A stretch of 64,000 bases of DNA from Halocaridina rubra (taxonomy: Eukaryota > Arthropoda > Malacostraca > Decapoda > Atyidae): the NCBI GenBank assembly GCA_037179515.1, contig JAXCGZ010017008.1:1-64000 (forward strand), in the 5' to 3' direction. Under the pieces are notes generated by a model. It did not search any database. It was given only the letters and a program-made list of their open reading frames with translations, and was not told the origin of the DNA. Below are positions 12,095 through 25,539 of this stretch, piece by piece; the stretch's first letter is position 1; each line of letters begins with the position of its first letter. The position numbers and the translations under genes are program-made.

Positions 12095-12878
12095 TTGTGT
12101 GACATCTGTTGTAAAAGCCTCACTTTCCCTCCCGTCTTTTTGCAAACCATGTTTGTGTGTGCGTGTATGTGTTAGTGACTTAATTAATACATAGAGCCCC
12201 TTCCCCCTTCATCTTTTCCTCCTCCTCCTTCCCTCGGAGGTTCTTAACAAGAGTTAATTTATATGCTAAATGGCTGATGCCAAGGTATCTTAACAGGAAA
12301 CGTCCTCTTCGATAGACCATGGGATGTCATAGTGAATGCCTTTAGAGGTTTATGGTAACCACTGGTGACAAATGGTGGTCTCCAAGAATCCGCGAGAATA
12401 GACTACAAAATCCGCCAGATAAAATGTAAACCTGTCATATTCCCGCATAGCGGAACTCAAAAACCCACTATATGGGGAACAAATTCTATTTTTTTTTTTC
12501 AGCTAAATTTCCGCTAGCTTTTTGCCGAAATACTACTAAATTAACAGCACTGCTTGTAATGGCTTTTTGAGATTTAAAGGAGTCATTATGCAAGTTGATA
12601 TATAAAGGAGAGCGCCTCCTAAAATACATGTCATATAAAGATTTTTAGGATCATATATAGGGAGGAAGATTACATATGCACTCTGTAGATGTACTGTACT
12701 TAAGAAGGTCTTTCAGTGTGACATAATGTGTATGTTAAGGGAGGGCCTCTTTGAGTTCTTTTTACCTCTACGAGTACCAAGCCTGCATAAATGAAGAGGT
12801 ATGGTGTCTGGAACAGCATCCTGCCGTGAAGTTTAAAGCCAAAAAAAAATTTAAAACATCTTGAAGAGCGCTACCGTT

Positions 12879-12879
<1 letters not shown>
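12095..12879. other. Intronic, no recognised feature
   Basis: No coding frame, no repeat family recognised. Confidence 0.5.

Positions 12880-12917
<38 letters not shown>
12880..12917. repeat. (GA)n microsatellite
   Basis: About 38 bp of GA. Confidence 0.95.
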
Positions 12918-12919
<2 letters not shown>

Positions 12920-13070
12920 ATGTTTAAGGGTTTAGGGATATATATTTAGTATTCTTTTACTTATTATTTTTGCATGTGAGCCGTGACGTGCCTCCGACTA
13001 CACTTTTGGTGTTCATCATATAAAAATAGCTGTTGCTTTGTTATATAATGGTTATTTTCTCTGTTTCTTG

Positions 13071-13259
13071 TAGCTGCCGTGGCCGGGTGGTAAATCGCGT
13101 GACTTTTATTCAACAGGTCCTTGGTTCGAGACCCGCCACGGTCGAGATTAGAAAGGGTTTTCACTCTGGGTAGCGATCCCACTCTGCCAAAATTAAAATC
13201 CTTCGTAAGGAGGTACCAACCTAACTTTTACTACTAAAGGGAGGCCGTGACGTAAAATC
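13071..13259 (+). mobile_element. tRNA-SINE with a different tRNA head
   Basis: The head reads gccgtggccgggtggtaaat with perfect B box GGTTCGAGACC. The body and tail (actctgggtagcgatcc; tctgccaaaattaaaatcc; ggccgtgacgtaaaatc) match the CGTAAAACCGGAAC family in order but are diverged. Flanks ctgtttctt and ctgtctctt may be a decayed target duplication. Confidence 0.82.
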
Positions 13260-13605
13260 TGTCTCTTCACCAATATATTGACCTAATTCTATCATGTAAA
13301 CATCAGCATAACCTATTTTTCTTAAATATTTTTAACGTTTTATATGTCAGTTTAGTGCCCATTTGGGAGCACTACAAATGGATTAGAGCTTGAGCTTTTT
13401 TTTTTTTTTTTAATATAATGGTGGAAACGCACAGATATGTACTGTGATGGAAATTAAATTTTGAACTACGGCGTCACTTAAGCATAAACAGTATTTCATT
13501 AAAGAATATATCTTGTAAGTACTAGAGAAATATATCCTCTCTAACTTTATCAATCTCGTTGACATAATTAGTGCCGTGAACTACTTGATTTAGCTGAAGT
13601 AGGAT

Positions 13606-13700
<95 letters not shown>

Positions 13701-13736
13701 AATAGCACAAATGGATATATATTTTTAATTTCTTCG

Positions 13737-13770
<34 letters not shown>
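13606..13770. repeat. (GA)n and (AT)n microsatellites
   Basis: GA 13606-13697, then (AT)n 13738-13770. Confidence 0.96.
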
Positions 13771-13773
<3 letters not shown>

Positions 13774-13939
13774 CTCTTGCTCGGTCACTCTCGTTTGCAT
13801 ATATCTACGAATGCCTCGAACTGCTTGGTGGGGGTGAGGCGGGGAAAGGGTGGTGGAGTTAGAGGGCTGAAAGCGAGAGAAAGGAATATGAAGGGCAAAA
13901 CGAATCCCAAAAGCGCACATTTGCAGATATGATTAAAGA

Positions 13940-14110
13940 AAGACTTGTCAAGCACAGGTAGGAACGCGCCAATTGTTGCTAACTGCCGAGTGTATCGTTT
14001 GTCCTGGTTGATTGGTCGTTACTCCGCCCGTTTTAATTATGGCACAAAGGCGATTTGCGACATAACCGACCAGAAGGAAGGACTCGGACCATGGAACAAA
14101 GGACCTAATG
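13940..14110. promoter_or_regulatory. GC-richer segment with CCAAT- and GC-box-like words
   Basis: Contains gcgccaattg, ttgattggtcg (inverted CCAAT) and ctccgccc within about 80 bp, plus several CpGs, in an otherwise AT-rich intron. No TATA or initiator is clear. An internal promoter is only a possibility. Confidence 0.2.
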
Positions 14111-14329
14111 GTCTCATGGTCCAAGGCTGAATTTAACTGCCTACGGCTTCAGGGAATGTGTCATCAGTACGCTTTACTCGCTTTGATAGACTAACTCTTC
14201 CCCTCTCGCTGTTGATATTAATATGTATGTGGAAATTACTACTCCATGCCCGAGGCACGATAATTGACTCGATTTTCACACTTTACCCCACTCGTTGTTG
14301 CATTTTCCAGCGCCTTTTCAGTTTACACA

Positions 14330-14333
<4 letters not shown>

Positions 14334-14410
<77 letters not shown>

Positions 14411-14424
14411 CTCGGTTTGTCCCG

Positions 14425-14506
<82 letters not shown>

Positions 14507-14519
14507 TGCCGCCATATTT

Positions 14520-14600
<81 letters not shown>
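14334..14600. repeat. Triple microsatellite (CT)n-(ATT)n-(TA)n
   Basis: CT 14334-14402, ATT 14428-14503, TA 14527-14600, separated by about 25 bp each. Confidence 0.97.
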
Positions 14601-14603
<3 letters not shown>

Positions 14604-15265
14604 CGTAGGGCTTTTATTATTATCCCACCGAGTGTCACCACTGACGTAGGGATTTTCCTCCTACGTATATATACTTATAATTATTAGTACCAGACGGGTA
14701 CAAGGTAAGAATGGACACGCAGTGAATCCTTTGCTTATATTTATTCTAGAGTACAACACAACTTCGACGCCTCAATGCCCCCACCCTATGACTATCACAA
14801 TCTATGATCTATTCGTGCCCCTGGCAAAGTTCTAACTAACTGTCTCTGCCCTGGGTGGCTCTTGAAATACCCCCAGGGGCAGGGCGTGGCTTTACATCCA
14901 ATTCTCCAATGAGATCAAGGGATCTCTAGTCCAGCTAATCAACGCCAGGTTCAAAGTGGAATCCCTCCTACTTCCGGGGAGGAGCTATTGGGCATCTCTC
15001 CAGGGCATATACTTACGTACGAAACACTTGCTTATGTTTCTTGCGGTTTAGGAAATGGCTAACTTCCTGGCCTTTCCTGCCCTTCTCCAGGTTCCGGTCA
15101 TATATCTCCTTGGCACTTTCTACAAACATTGTAATAAAATATCTGTGCCCTCGACCAACCGTTACCCCTCAAGATCTGTTACAAGTTTCAGATTCTGGCT
15201 TCAGCATGACGGACTGGCTTCAGCATGACAGAAGTCATACGACATCTATATATATATATATATAT
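14604..15265. other. Intronic, GC-richer, unassigned
   Basis: The word tgacgtaggg(c/a)tttt occurs at 14601 and 14643. The stretch 14690-15010 is GC-richer with a small palindrome (gccctgggtgg... ccaggggcagggc). It could be an old LTR or other repeat; no coding. Confidence 0.35.
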
Positions 15266-15650
15266 ATGACACTAGGACGGGCAAAGAAAATTACCCTCAT
15301 TGGGCCCGGACACCAGGAAAGCAATTAAGAAAAAATAGCAGCTCCAGGAAAAGGCAGATATAACAGTATGATAAACAGTAAAAAAATACTGGCTAAAAGA
15401 ATAGTCTAAGCTAAAGAAAATCCAGAAAAAAAGAAAGCACAGAAATACAGAGATGGGGAATGTTGTTACTTGACACATGCGAAGGAATATTAAGAGATGA
15501 ATGTAACGAACACTCCAGACTATTCTGTGTGGATCCAGGCTTTGGAAAAGAACCTTAACTGAAGGTAGATTTAGCATCGCGTTGTCCTGGTCAGTCCTGC
15601 TTAAGTCCGTATAGGACCTTAAGGTCTAGTATCGTGACTGGCGGCTGCTG
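15266..15650 (-). mobile_element. LINE 3'-end fragment, inverted
   Basis: Begins gacactaggacgggcaaaga, then ccctcattgggcccggacac, and continues through aaccttaactgaagg and tagtatcgtgactggcgg. The same order is seen at 21270. The 3' end of the degenerate LINE at 31790 carries the complement (ggtgcctgggcctaatgag). Confidence 0.7.
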
Positions 15651-16975
<1,325 letters not shown>

Positions 16976-17039
16976 AGTCTCAAGCAACGCCAAGTTGTTT
17001 ACAAGTTTATTAAGAACTTGGCTTCTTAATATATATAAA

Positions 17040-17340
17040 TCAGAGCTTGTGAGGATGCTGTTTCACTACAAACTCTAATCATCTGAATGAGTACTATAAC
17101 TTTTGACCTTTTGACTCAAATAATCCCAGATTCGTGAAGATGCTGCTTCACTATTTACTCTGCTCGTTTAATAGTTTATTCTGACATTTAGAACTTGACA
17201 ACTTATATCATTCCGAGTTCGTGAAGATACTGTTTTACTCTTAAAACTTGACTTTTTAACTCATATCATAGCAAGTTCTAGAAGATGCTGTTTTCTATAA
17301 GACCTTCTCATCTAATATTGTCCTTTGACTTCCTGAGCAC
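17040..17340. repeat. Diverged ~85-bp tandem repeat
   Basis: gtgaggatgctgtttcact (17050), gtgaagatgctgcttcact (17135), gtgaagatactgttttact (17220) and agaagatgctgttttct (about 17281) recur with intervening related text. Confidence 0.65.
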
Positions 17341-17586
17341 ACAGGAGTAACCTACTTCTCGCGCAAGGCCACTACCTTCTTCATCATACTCCACATAGTT
17401 CTGGCATACAGAGGCTGTAGGACTCACCGTCTGAAGTGAATTTGCGACCTTTTGGGTGGGAGACAGTCATTATCCTCTGGTCTACTTAGTCACAATGATT
17501 TTCAAAGAGAGAAATGAACTTTAAAGCAGTGTAATACATTCTTCAGATGCAAAGCGAATTTTCGAAGTTCATTGACGTCTTAGCGT

Positions 17587-17588
<2 letters not shown>

Positions 17589-17630
<42 letters not shown>

Positions 17631-17652
17631 GTTATTATTATTGTTATTATTA

Positions 17653-17721
<69 letters not shown>

Positions 17722-17757
17722 TTATTATTATGATTATTATTATTATTCACACATTTT
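17589..17757. repeat. (ATT)n/(AGT)n microsatellite
   Basis: ATT with GTT variants, then AGT run at 17685-17719, then ATT again. Confidence 0.96.
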
Positions 17758-17993
17758 GATGAGAGGAAATTATTTTTAACGGATTGTCATTATTTTAATC
17801 TTTGTCGCCAATTGTATCTTCTCTTGTTGCTCTTTATATTAATTTTTTTTTCATTATTTCTAGCCAATTAGTACTCGTCAGTTTTGTATTCTCGAATTTT
17901 ATTTTCTTTCTCCAAGTTTATTATTTATTTTAAAGTTTACATAATTCAGTCTTCTTATTTTCGAGTCCGTTTTTTCATTTATTCGTTTGGTTT

Positions 17994-17995
<2 letters not shown>

Positions 17996-18066
<71 letters not shown>
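17996..18066. repeat. (TA)n microsatellite
   Basis: About 70 bp TA followed by T16. Confidence 0.96.
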
Positions 18067-18082
<16 letters not shown>

Positions 18083-18168
18083 CCTTTCGCTGTGATCATT
18101 TACTTTTGCGGTTTAAAGTTTCCAACTTTTTACTTTCTTTTCCAAGTGTTTAAGAGTATGGTTTAGAA

Positions 18169-18247
18169 CAGTGGTTCCCAATCTGTGGTCCGCGGACCCC
18201 TGGTGGTCCGGAGAGGTAGTACTGGGGTCCGTGAACTGAATTGAAAT

Positions 18248-18334
<87 letters not shown>

Positions 18335-18470
18335 AGTGAATAAGCATATTAAAAGAAAACAATAATAATGCAGCATGTTAAGTTGACAGACGTTTCAATA
18401 TCCTGGGGTCCGTTGAAAAAATAATTTAAGTAAAAGGGGTCCTTGGTAGTGAAAAGTTTGGGAACCACTG
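18169..18470. mobile_element. hAT-type MITE with 8-bp TSD
   Basis: Inverted ends CAGTGGTTCCCAA and TTGGGAACCACTG, a typical hAT-superfamily terminus. Flanks gtttagaa (18161-18168) and gtttagat (18471-18478) are an 8-bp duplication with one mismatch. Total 302 bp; about 80 bp of the interior (18252-18331) is a (TA)n array. Sub-terminal words gtccgcggacccctgg and ggggtccgt are also inverted copies. Confidence 0.92.
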
Positions 18471-18927
18471 GTTTAGATGTTCTTCTCTTTTCTTTCCAGA
18501 AGTCTTTACTTACTGCTTTGGTCTCGGTTATCATTTTTCCCTTTCCTGAGCCTTCATATATTTTTGCTGCTTACATATTATATCTATTTAATTTCTTACT
18601 TCATGTATTTACTGGTATGTTTTACATAACTCTTATCTTCTTTCTCTCTCCAAGTTTTTCGTAATTCTTTTGGTTTTAAGTTTTCACACCTTATTATTTC
18701 TAGGCATTGGCAGAGTATACAAGTGTGATTTATTTATATGTAAGCTTCCTATTCTTGAACTTCTTGATCGGGTTTACATATGCACTATTATCTAGTTTCC
18801 CCCCCCCCCCCCCAAGTCTATCTATTGATTAGTGAAACTTTTTTTTTTTTTTTGGTAATTTTTTTTCCAAGATATGGGTAGAGGTAAGCGTGTAATTAAC
18901 GCCTTGTTTTTTTTCTTTCTTTTTCAG

Positions 18928-18997
18928 GGTTACACACCGTTACATATAGCCGCTATGTACAGCAGAAATGATGTTTTCGATCGCTTAGTTCATTACG
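18928..18997 (+). CDS. sowah: SOWAH exon: second ankyrin repeat
   Basis: This 70-nt exon enters in phase 0 after a T-rich tract ending ttttcag and leaves in phase 1 at gtaaga (18998). It reads GYTPLHIAAMYSRNDVF, then DRLVHY, with the last G completing a Gly codon in the next exon. GYTPLHIAA is the ankyrin consensus. The repeat follows directly from the first ankyrin exon, as in SOWAH proteins. The preceding intron is about 12.5 kb and contains SINEs, MITEs, microsatellites and a hAT-type MITE about 460 bp upstream. Confidence is high because motif, splice sites and phase agree. Confidence 0.93.
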
Positions 18998-20243
18998 GTA
19001 AGAATTCTAATACTACGGTCGATGTTATGTCCTTTTTTGTGTATACCCGTTGCCTATTTTATTATTATATACTCTTAAATTTAACATTACATTGTCATAT
19101 ACGTAAAGATGACGGCATTAATATGTTTTTTTTTTCCAAAATATTTTAAGATTTATATTTGCTGATATTATCTTTATATTAGAAATTGTTGCATATGTAT
19201 TTCATGTCGTCAGTACCTACTTCTACAGATTTAGCTTTCATAGTGTTCTCATCCTTATATTGTGCTTAGTTTTTTCTTTACTAAGTGCTTCCCCATTAGT
19301 AAGCCATCTCTCGCCTAAATACCTTTAGTATCAGTTTCAATATATTTATGTTGCTAATGTAATATATGCATATAAAAGAGTATTTTGCTAACAGTATTTT
19401 ATACTGAATGATTTAGTATTTTATAATGACTACCGTTAGAGTATCTGTTTTAGAAAGTCATACAAATGTAATTTAAAACCTTTTTGAGATGTAACATACA
19501 CTATTAAATATGGAAAGAAGGAAACTGTTTTCGTATTCTGTAGTTACAAATATCTCACTGTTTTAGCAGCTGTTATACTGTTAATAGGTGTAACAAAAAG
19601 CCTTGTGTTTAGAGATCATGTCATTAGAACCCACCTGTACAGGTAGAGTAAGTGTTTTAAATACCCATGAAAATGTGATTTACATACTCTTTTATAATTA
19701 ACATGCAATCAGTAAATGTAAAAATTATATCTTTTGTTGTATTAAGTATATTGCTTTTATTTCTTGTGCTTAACAGTTTTGTCATGGTTCATATTAGAAT
19801 TTATAATATTTAGATTAAATGGTTCTTGTACCTACTTATACATTTGAAGGATTTTTTTTTTGAGAGAAAGAGAGACAGTTACATGTAATAATTTGATCAT
19901 TTACAAAGAGGACCCGAATTGTCTAGCTCATTAGATAATTGACTCACAACGGCAGTTTTACGTTGAAAGTTTTCATTGAAAATTTTTGAATTTTATGTAA
20001 AACTTAACTGAAGAAATATAACAATATCAATTGTCTTTAAAAGAATTCATTTACGTGAAAGCTGTGATATGTAGTCAAAAACAAGACAGAAAAATACATC
20101 ATTGGTCATCCTTAATAGAAATATTTAGCCAACATAAGGTCTTAAAAGTTGAATGTTATTATGGAAAATATGTAGTATTTTTTTTTTCACTTTACGTGTA
20201 AACTAGTCATAAGGTTAAGAAATATAATCGTGTGTTATTCCAG
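18998..20243. other. SOWAH intron, no repeat recognised
   Basis: AT-rich, free of long microsatellites, which is unusual for this window. No coding frame. Confidence 0.6.
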
Positions 20244-20614
20244 GTGGAGACTTGAACATGCGGGATTACTCGGGTAAAAAACCAAGATCTTACAACACCA
20301 TCAATTCGACAGTGTCTCACGATACTCAGAAAAGTAAGTATGAGAACAATGATGAGGATTCCTATGGTCTCTCAGAACTCTTTGGTCAATATGATGACGA
20401 AGGAGGCAGAAACCATAATAAAACTTATAGGACAGTGTCAAAGAGCTTTGACAGAGCTAAGAGACTTGGTTCCAAGAGATTTCAGACATTAACCAGGTCA
20501 CGAACAGTCGCTCAGCATAATCGCAAGACTTCCAAACCAAAACGGAAAGTGCAACAGTCGAAGTCGTCGGATGGCATGGCATTTATTGAAGAGGAAAATG
20601 GCCCTCTTGAATAA
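20244..20614 (+). CDS. sowah: SOWAH exon with RDYSGKKP signature; optional read-through C-terminus
   Basis: The acceptor is ttccag before 20244 and the exon enters in phase 1, giving GGDLNMRDYSGKKPRSY. This matches the end of the SOWAH ankyrin block, where family members read VN(V/I)RD-SGKKP. The open frame runs to TAA at 20612-20614. The last 93 residues, from KYENNDEDSYGL, are first acidic, then strongly basic (KSFDRAKRLGSKR; SKPKRKVQ), ending EEENGPLE. A strong internal donor, AAAA|gtaagtatg, lies at 20333/20334 and leaves phase 1, matching the downstream exons. The exon may therefore be 20244-20333 (long form) or extend to the stop (short form). A possible poly(A) hexamer ATTAAA is at 21149. 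The read-through part has no family match that I recognise. Confidence 0.88.
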
Positions 20615-21269
20615 TTTTTCAGTAGTTGTAAAATGATACCTGGACTTGGGATGGTCATTGTAGCGTGTAAACTTAATGGAGATTTACTTAAACTAGAGAG
20701 TGTTTGTCTAAGGGCCTTTACTTTCGCAGTTTTTTAATATCTGACTCCTTTACTATGTAGGATAGTTGAAATATTTTTCTTGCAATATTCGTACTGAATA
20801 GCATTCACTAATGGTCTTTCCTCTTCAGAAACTGCACAATTTTTCTGTAATTGTCCGCTCTCCGAGCGCCAAAGATCCATTATTTTTTCGCTAACAAGAA
20901 TAATATTAGCTAAAAGTGTTCTTACTGCCAAAGCCTGTTTTTATTTTTTTATTTTTTTTTAATACAAACTTCAAAAAGTCAATACATTTTTCATGTCATA
21001 CTTAGACTGAATAGTATTTGGTAATGACTTTGTTTCTTCTACAACCTCAAATTATTCTCCGTTTAGCCTCCATCCAAGCTTCGAAAGCGACTAAGAAACA
21101 TTTGTCTTGCTAAGAGATAAAAACAAGAGTAGATTCTTATTATTTCCGATTAAAATGAACAAAAGATGAACACAACCAAATAGCTGTAGGTTTGGCCCCT
21201 CGACAAATATTTTTTTTTGTGTAATGCTGAACATTGACCTTATTTCTTTGTGTGTGTGTTTTTTTATAT
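20615..21269 (+). other. Possible 3' UTR of the SOWAH short form
   Basis: AT-rich sequence after the TAA at 20614; ATTAAA at 21149-21154 is the first hexamer-like signal. In the long form this is intron. Confidence 0.35.
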
Positions 21270-21565
21270 GATTGTGACACCAGGACGGGCCAAAAAAAAA
21301 AAATAAATAAAACAGCCCTCATCGGGCCTGGGCACGAAGAATACATAAAGTAAAGAGAAACAGAGATGGAGAGTGTAATGACTTGTCAGATGTGAAGGGA
21401 TAATAAAAGATGTTTAATGAATACCCAAGAATATTCAGTGTAGCTGTAGGCATAGAAAAAGAACCGTAACTGAAGGAGACTTAACATCGAACTGTCCTGG
21501 ACAGACCTATTTAAATTCAAAAAACCTTCAGCTGTAGTATCGCAACGGGCGGATGATGCCATGAG
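21270..21565 (-). mobile_element. LINE 3'-end fragment, inverted
   Basis: Carries tgacaccaggacgggcc, ccctcatcgggcctgggcac, ccgtaactgaagg and gtatcgcaacgggcgg, in the same order as 15266-15650. Confidence 0.7.
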
Positions 21566-21649
21566 CCAACCTACTACATGAATTACAGTTGCGTAGGCAT
21601 CCCTCTTACACAAGAGGACTGAAAATAACCGAGCTAATTTTGAGCGGAA

Positions 21650-21794
21650 CTTGTAAATATGGGAAACCCTTAAAGCCCATGTAAATTAATTGATTTCGTA
21701 AAATGTTAGGTTAGGTTAGGTTTGGTTGGGTGACTTGCCTTGTAAATATGAATAGCAATAGAGGATCCTGGAATTACTCTTCTCGGCAAGATCC
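21650..21794. mobile_element. MITE, TTGTAAA-end family, with TTAGG words
   Basis: Left end cttgtaaatatgggaaaccc; right end attactcttctcggcaagatcc. The middle holds gttaggttaggttaggtttgg and gtgacttgccttgtaaatatgaat. Confidence 0.7.
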
Positions 21795-22131
21795 TTTCGA
21801 GCCATGTGAAGCATGGTTCAAGACATCGAAATGGGAGGATCATTTGCAGGAATTACAGAGATCAAGTTATTTTGCTACCTAGTACAGTATTTATTTAAAA
21901 AAAACAGGTTTCCTTTAAGCTGTAAATGAAATTAAAAGCCAATTATTCTGTTGATTCTTTTCTGTCTAGCCTCTTGAAAGAGAATCATGGCAGAGAAATA
22001 TATTAGATATTCGTATCTGAGAGGAATTTGGCGATCTGAAACTTCAGTTGCAAATATTGTACACGACAGCATCCTCTTGAGTGAGTCAAAGGAATCTAAC
22101 TCCATAAATATGATGATATGTTTTTCCGATG

Positions 22132-22388
22132 GCTTGAGATTACGGCCCGATTTCTTAAACAGTGTAAACCTAGGATACCATATTGTTAGTTATCTATACA
22201 CACACAAATGGACTTCCTAAACGCATCTAACGCGGTTCTGTGTATGGCTAGGATCCCGTACGGGATCCTACCCATACACAGAACCGCGTCAGATGCGTTT
22301 AGGAAATTCATTTGTGTGTCTAGCTAGCTAACAATATGGTATCCTAGGTTTACACTGTTTAAGAAATCAGGCGTAAGAGTATCAAGAT
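22132..22388. mobile_element. Large palindrome, fold-back MITE
   Basis: Centre at ggatcccgtacgggatcc (22251-22268). Arms extend outward through acacagaaccgcgt, aggaaxttc-type words and aacagtgtaaacctaggata, to cttgag/tcaag at the ends. About 125 bp per arm; a few mismatches and one small indel near the left end. Confidence 0.9.
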
Positions 22389-22419
22389 TGTAGTTCTTAG
22401 CGTGATTGAATAAATGCTT

Positions 22420-22690
22420 TAAGACAGATCGTTAGCGCAGCAACTTCTGTTGCATAGTTATTGTCTTGACTTTCCAAGCCATAGGACCCGAGTTTGAAGC
22501 ATTTTCGTTCTCTGGTGGAGGAGTGAAAATTTCACGTAGCTCCTGTCGTCTTCTAGTCTCTGTCACTGAAGTGGACTTAATGAGTACATTGTGAAAATGT
22601 CAGGGCATTTTTTGGATGAAGAATACCTTCAGCCTAGTCACGACTGTCCACCACCATTCGAATTGGGATTAATATCGACACATAAGACTG
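22420..22690 (+). mobile_element. SINE-like remnant with GGGCATCCAGC-type tail
   Basis: Head-like gatcgttagcgcagcaacttc and gacccgagtttgaagc (weak B box), tail with ccattcgaattgggattaat followed by atcgacacataagac. Middle is divergent. Confidence 0.5.
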
Positions 22691-23589
22691 CATACAACAA
22701 TAACAAACGCAACATACTACTCACCACGAAGTCCTACCCATCGCCCCATTGATTCATTGATTTGCTTTATCGAAGACTTATACTAAACAAGATGTTTAAA
22801 ATACATCCAAGATACCGTTCCACCATTGATTCCATATATAATTCAGTGCAAACAGTCCCATAGTTTGACCATGATGTGTGTTCATCTTTAAAATTGATTT
22901 TTCACTTGAAAACTTGCTCTCATTTTGAAACTTTTAACAATGCCATCTTTTTTTTCATTTTTTTTCCAGTGCGATCTCACACTTCGTCTTCTGTATTTAT
23001 AATTAATTATTTTTTTTTCACTGGCCTCATGAAGGTATTGTTGGATTTTTGCTTAAATTTTACACCCTTCCAGGCGTGATCCCTCTCCATCTGTCTGGGC
23101 TTGGGACAGGCACTGAGTTGAGCTGGCATGCTCTCACAGTGGTTGGATTATTTCATAATAAAGCAAATATTTTACTGTGCGAAATATTCATATTTACGAT
23201 CGTATTAGTGTTAATATGTAGGGTTGTGATTATTTTTTACTTATTTTTTCTAAGGCCTTTGATTATCATGATGAAGCCTTTTACCATATTATCTCTAGGG
23301 TGCATTGTGACTCTAGAGCAATAAAACTAGCAAAAGTGGCCACAACTGAGTAAAGTATACCAGCAGGACTCTTACCCGCCCACCTTCGCACATTCCATCG
23401 CACATTCCATTAGCTGTTTTCTGGCAAGGGAATACAATTTCATGAAGATGGGATTGCCAGCTTTTTCTTTACCTTTGGAACAGTACTTACGACGGAAGAA
23501 ACATGTGAGCAGGATTCTTTGTCCTTCACTGCTACGATGCCCTTAATATTCGCCTCCCTCGTAATGCAGGTCATAGATGTAAAATCCTT
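22691..23589. other. SOWAH intron, unassigned
   Basis: No coding signal that can be supported. Confidence 0.5.
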
Positions 23590-23820
23590 CTAACCTCCCC
23601 TCGGAGATATCCCTACTCATTACTTCCTACAACATGCAGGGAATACGAGGGCATAAATTTATCTCTTCCAACGCTAGGGATGTTCCCTCCCCTTTTTGTT
23701 TTGTTTCCTCTGAACAAGTAATTTTTTCCTCCTGCGAAGATATCTCTCGCTATATACGACATGCCGGGAATACGAGAGCAGAATCCATTCTCACCTACGA
23801 GGATTAATGTCATTATTATC
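23590..23820. repeat. Dispersed repeat (CATGCAGGGAATACGAGGG family), doubled
   Basis: Two related passages: caacatgcagggaatacgag near 23631 and acgacatgccgggaatacga near 23756. Related to 8080-8300. Confidence 0.5.
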
Positions 23821-23967
23821 GTAGGTTTAACTCATCTTCAGATTTTAAGCGACAATTAAGTTTCCTTTTATGAACATCATATCTATAGCTACTTGTTCAT
23901 ATACCACTTGGATGACCTAAGCGGGAGGGTGCAGGGGGGAATGATTCGTTGCAGCCTCTGTTCCCTA

Positions 23968-24184
23968 AAGGGGGGTTTACACGGTCAAACGGTTCGTCAA
24001 ACGCGGTTCGACAGACAAGTGTTTGAAGTGATGTTCGAACGTGTGAACGGGGTATTTGGTTGTCGAACACGCTTGTCGAACGTTTTTGACAACCAAATAC
24101 CCCGTTCACACGTTCGAACATCACTTCAAACACTTGTCTGTCGAACCGCGTCCGACGAACCGTTTGACCGTGTAAACCCCCCTT
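23968..24184. mobile_element. Palindromic fold-back MITE, second copy
   Basis: Starts aaggggggtttacacggtca, ends gaccgtgtaaaccccccctt. Arms are nearly identical to those at 11244-11422, with an additional inverted segment (gtatttggttgtcgaacacg) near the centre. 217 bp. Confidence 0.93.
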
Positions 24185-24635
24185 AAGATGTAAGAGTGAT
24201 AAAGGTATTAACTCGTGGTGAATGTGTGTGTGCTTTGGCTCGGCTACCCACTTACAAGGAAATTTACGACCATTGTATTTGTATTTATGTAACTAAGTAA
24301 TAAACGTGAAATAGAAGCTCTCTGATTATTTAAATCAACCTTGCGGTGCTGCCTTTTAGTAATATATGAAAGTTACCATAATTGCAGATTTCCATGGTCA
24401 AATTTTTTCATAGCATTAATTAAATCTGCCATATTGATATTTTTAGAATTCGATACTGTAGCATATTTTTTTATATCCCTCTTATTATTGATATGAGAAA
24501 GATTTCTGTTGAGTATTTTTTTTTTTTTTCAATCATATTGGTTATGTATATTTTGTGCTATTTTTAGCTGTTACGGTTAATAATTTTGATGAGTAATTGA
24601 AACATTTGTGATCGAAATATTGATTATAACTCAGT

Positions 24636-24924
<289 letters not shown>

Positions 24925-25515
24925 GGGTGTGTGTGTATTATAGGACATATATATGGTATAAATATAGCTGAAAGCTGCCCAGCTGTAGTTGGAGCATATT
25001 TATAGCAAAAACCATAACCCTCGTGAAAGTAAAGTTTAGTGATGTAATGAATATAGAAATCCTTATCATTTTTTTTCGTAATGGAAGAGATGGCAGCACC
25101 TACAAGGTTTATTTCTTATCTTCGTTATCTTGATAAAACACAAAAGACCCCGATAAGGAATTGTAAATATTACGGGACAATGGCGGAGGGCGAACCCACT
25201 TTGGCTCTCTCCGTTCAGTCACTTTCTCACATATACACTCATGCACTGACGTATATACACAGTTTCTCAATACTTCACTAACTTCTTTTTTATTCTTTTG
25301 TAGATGAATAACTTTGTGTTCTTTAGTTCGTATTTAGATTTCGGTGTTGACCAATACTGTACCTGTATCCAACGAGTCCCATACATACGAACACGATCAG
25401 TTGTGCATATAGATGTGTATTTTTCTTCTTTTATTTATTGATGTTCTTCTTATAAATGAATATGTCTATATGCTTTTCATTCATGAATTAATTCATACTT
25501 TTCTTTACATTGCAG

Positions 25516-25539
25516 GAATCATCCAGAGGAGAAATTCGG
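25516..25539 (+). CDS. sowah: SOWAH 24-nt microexon (predicted)
   Basis: Bounded by tttacattgcag and gtaagttac, both close to consensus. Length 24 nt, phase 1 in and out. Joined to the internal donor at 20333 it reads R-IIQRRNS-G, with both split codons intact (A|GA and G|GT). Basic peptide with a possible kinase site at RRNS. Such microexons are often alternatively included. It is too short to recognise by homology, so support rests on splice sites, phase at both sides and the sense of the joined protein. Confidence 0.62.

Noticed and set aside
13071..13140. tRNA gene
   Set aside because: Perfect B box, but again the head of a SINE with the shared CGTAAAA tail.
13945..14130. 61-codon ORF
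   Set aside because: Short, no splice context or recognisable motif.
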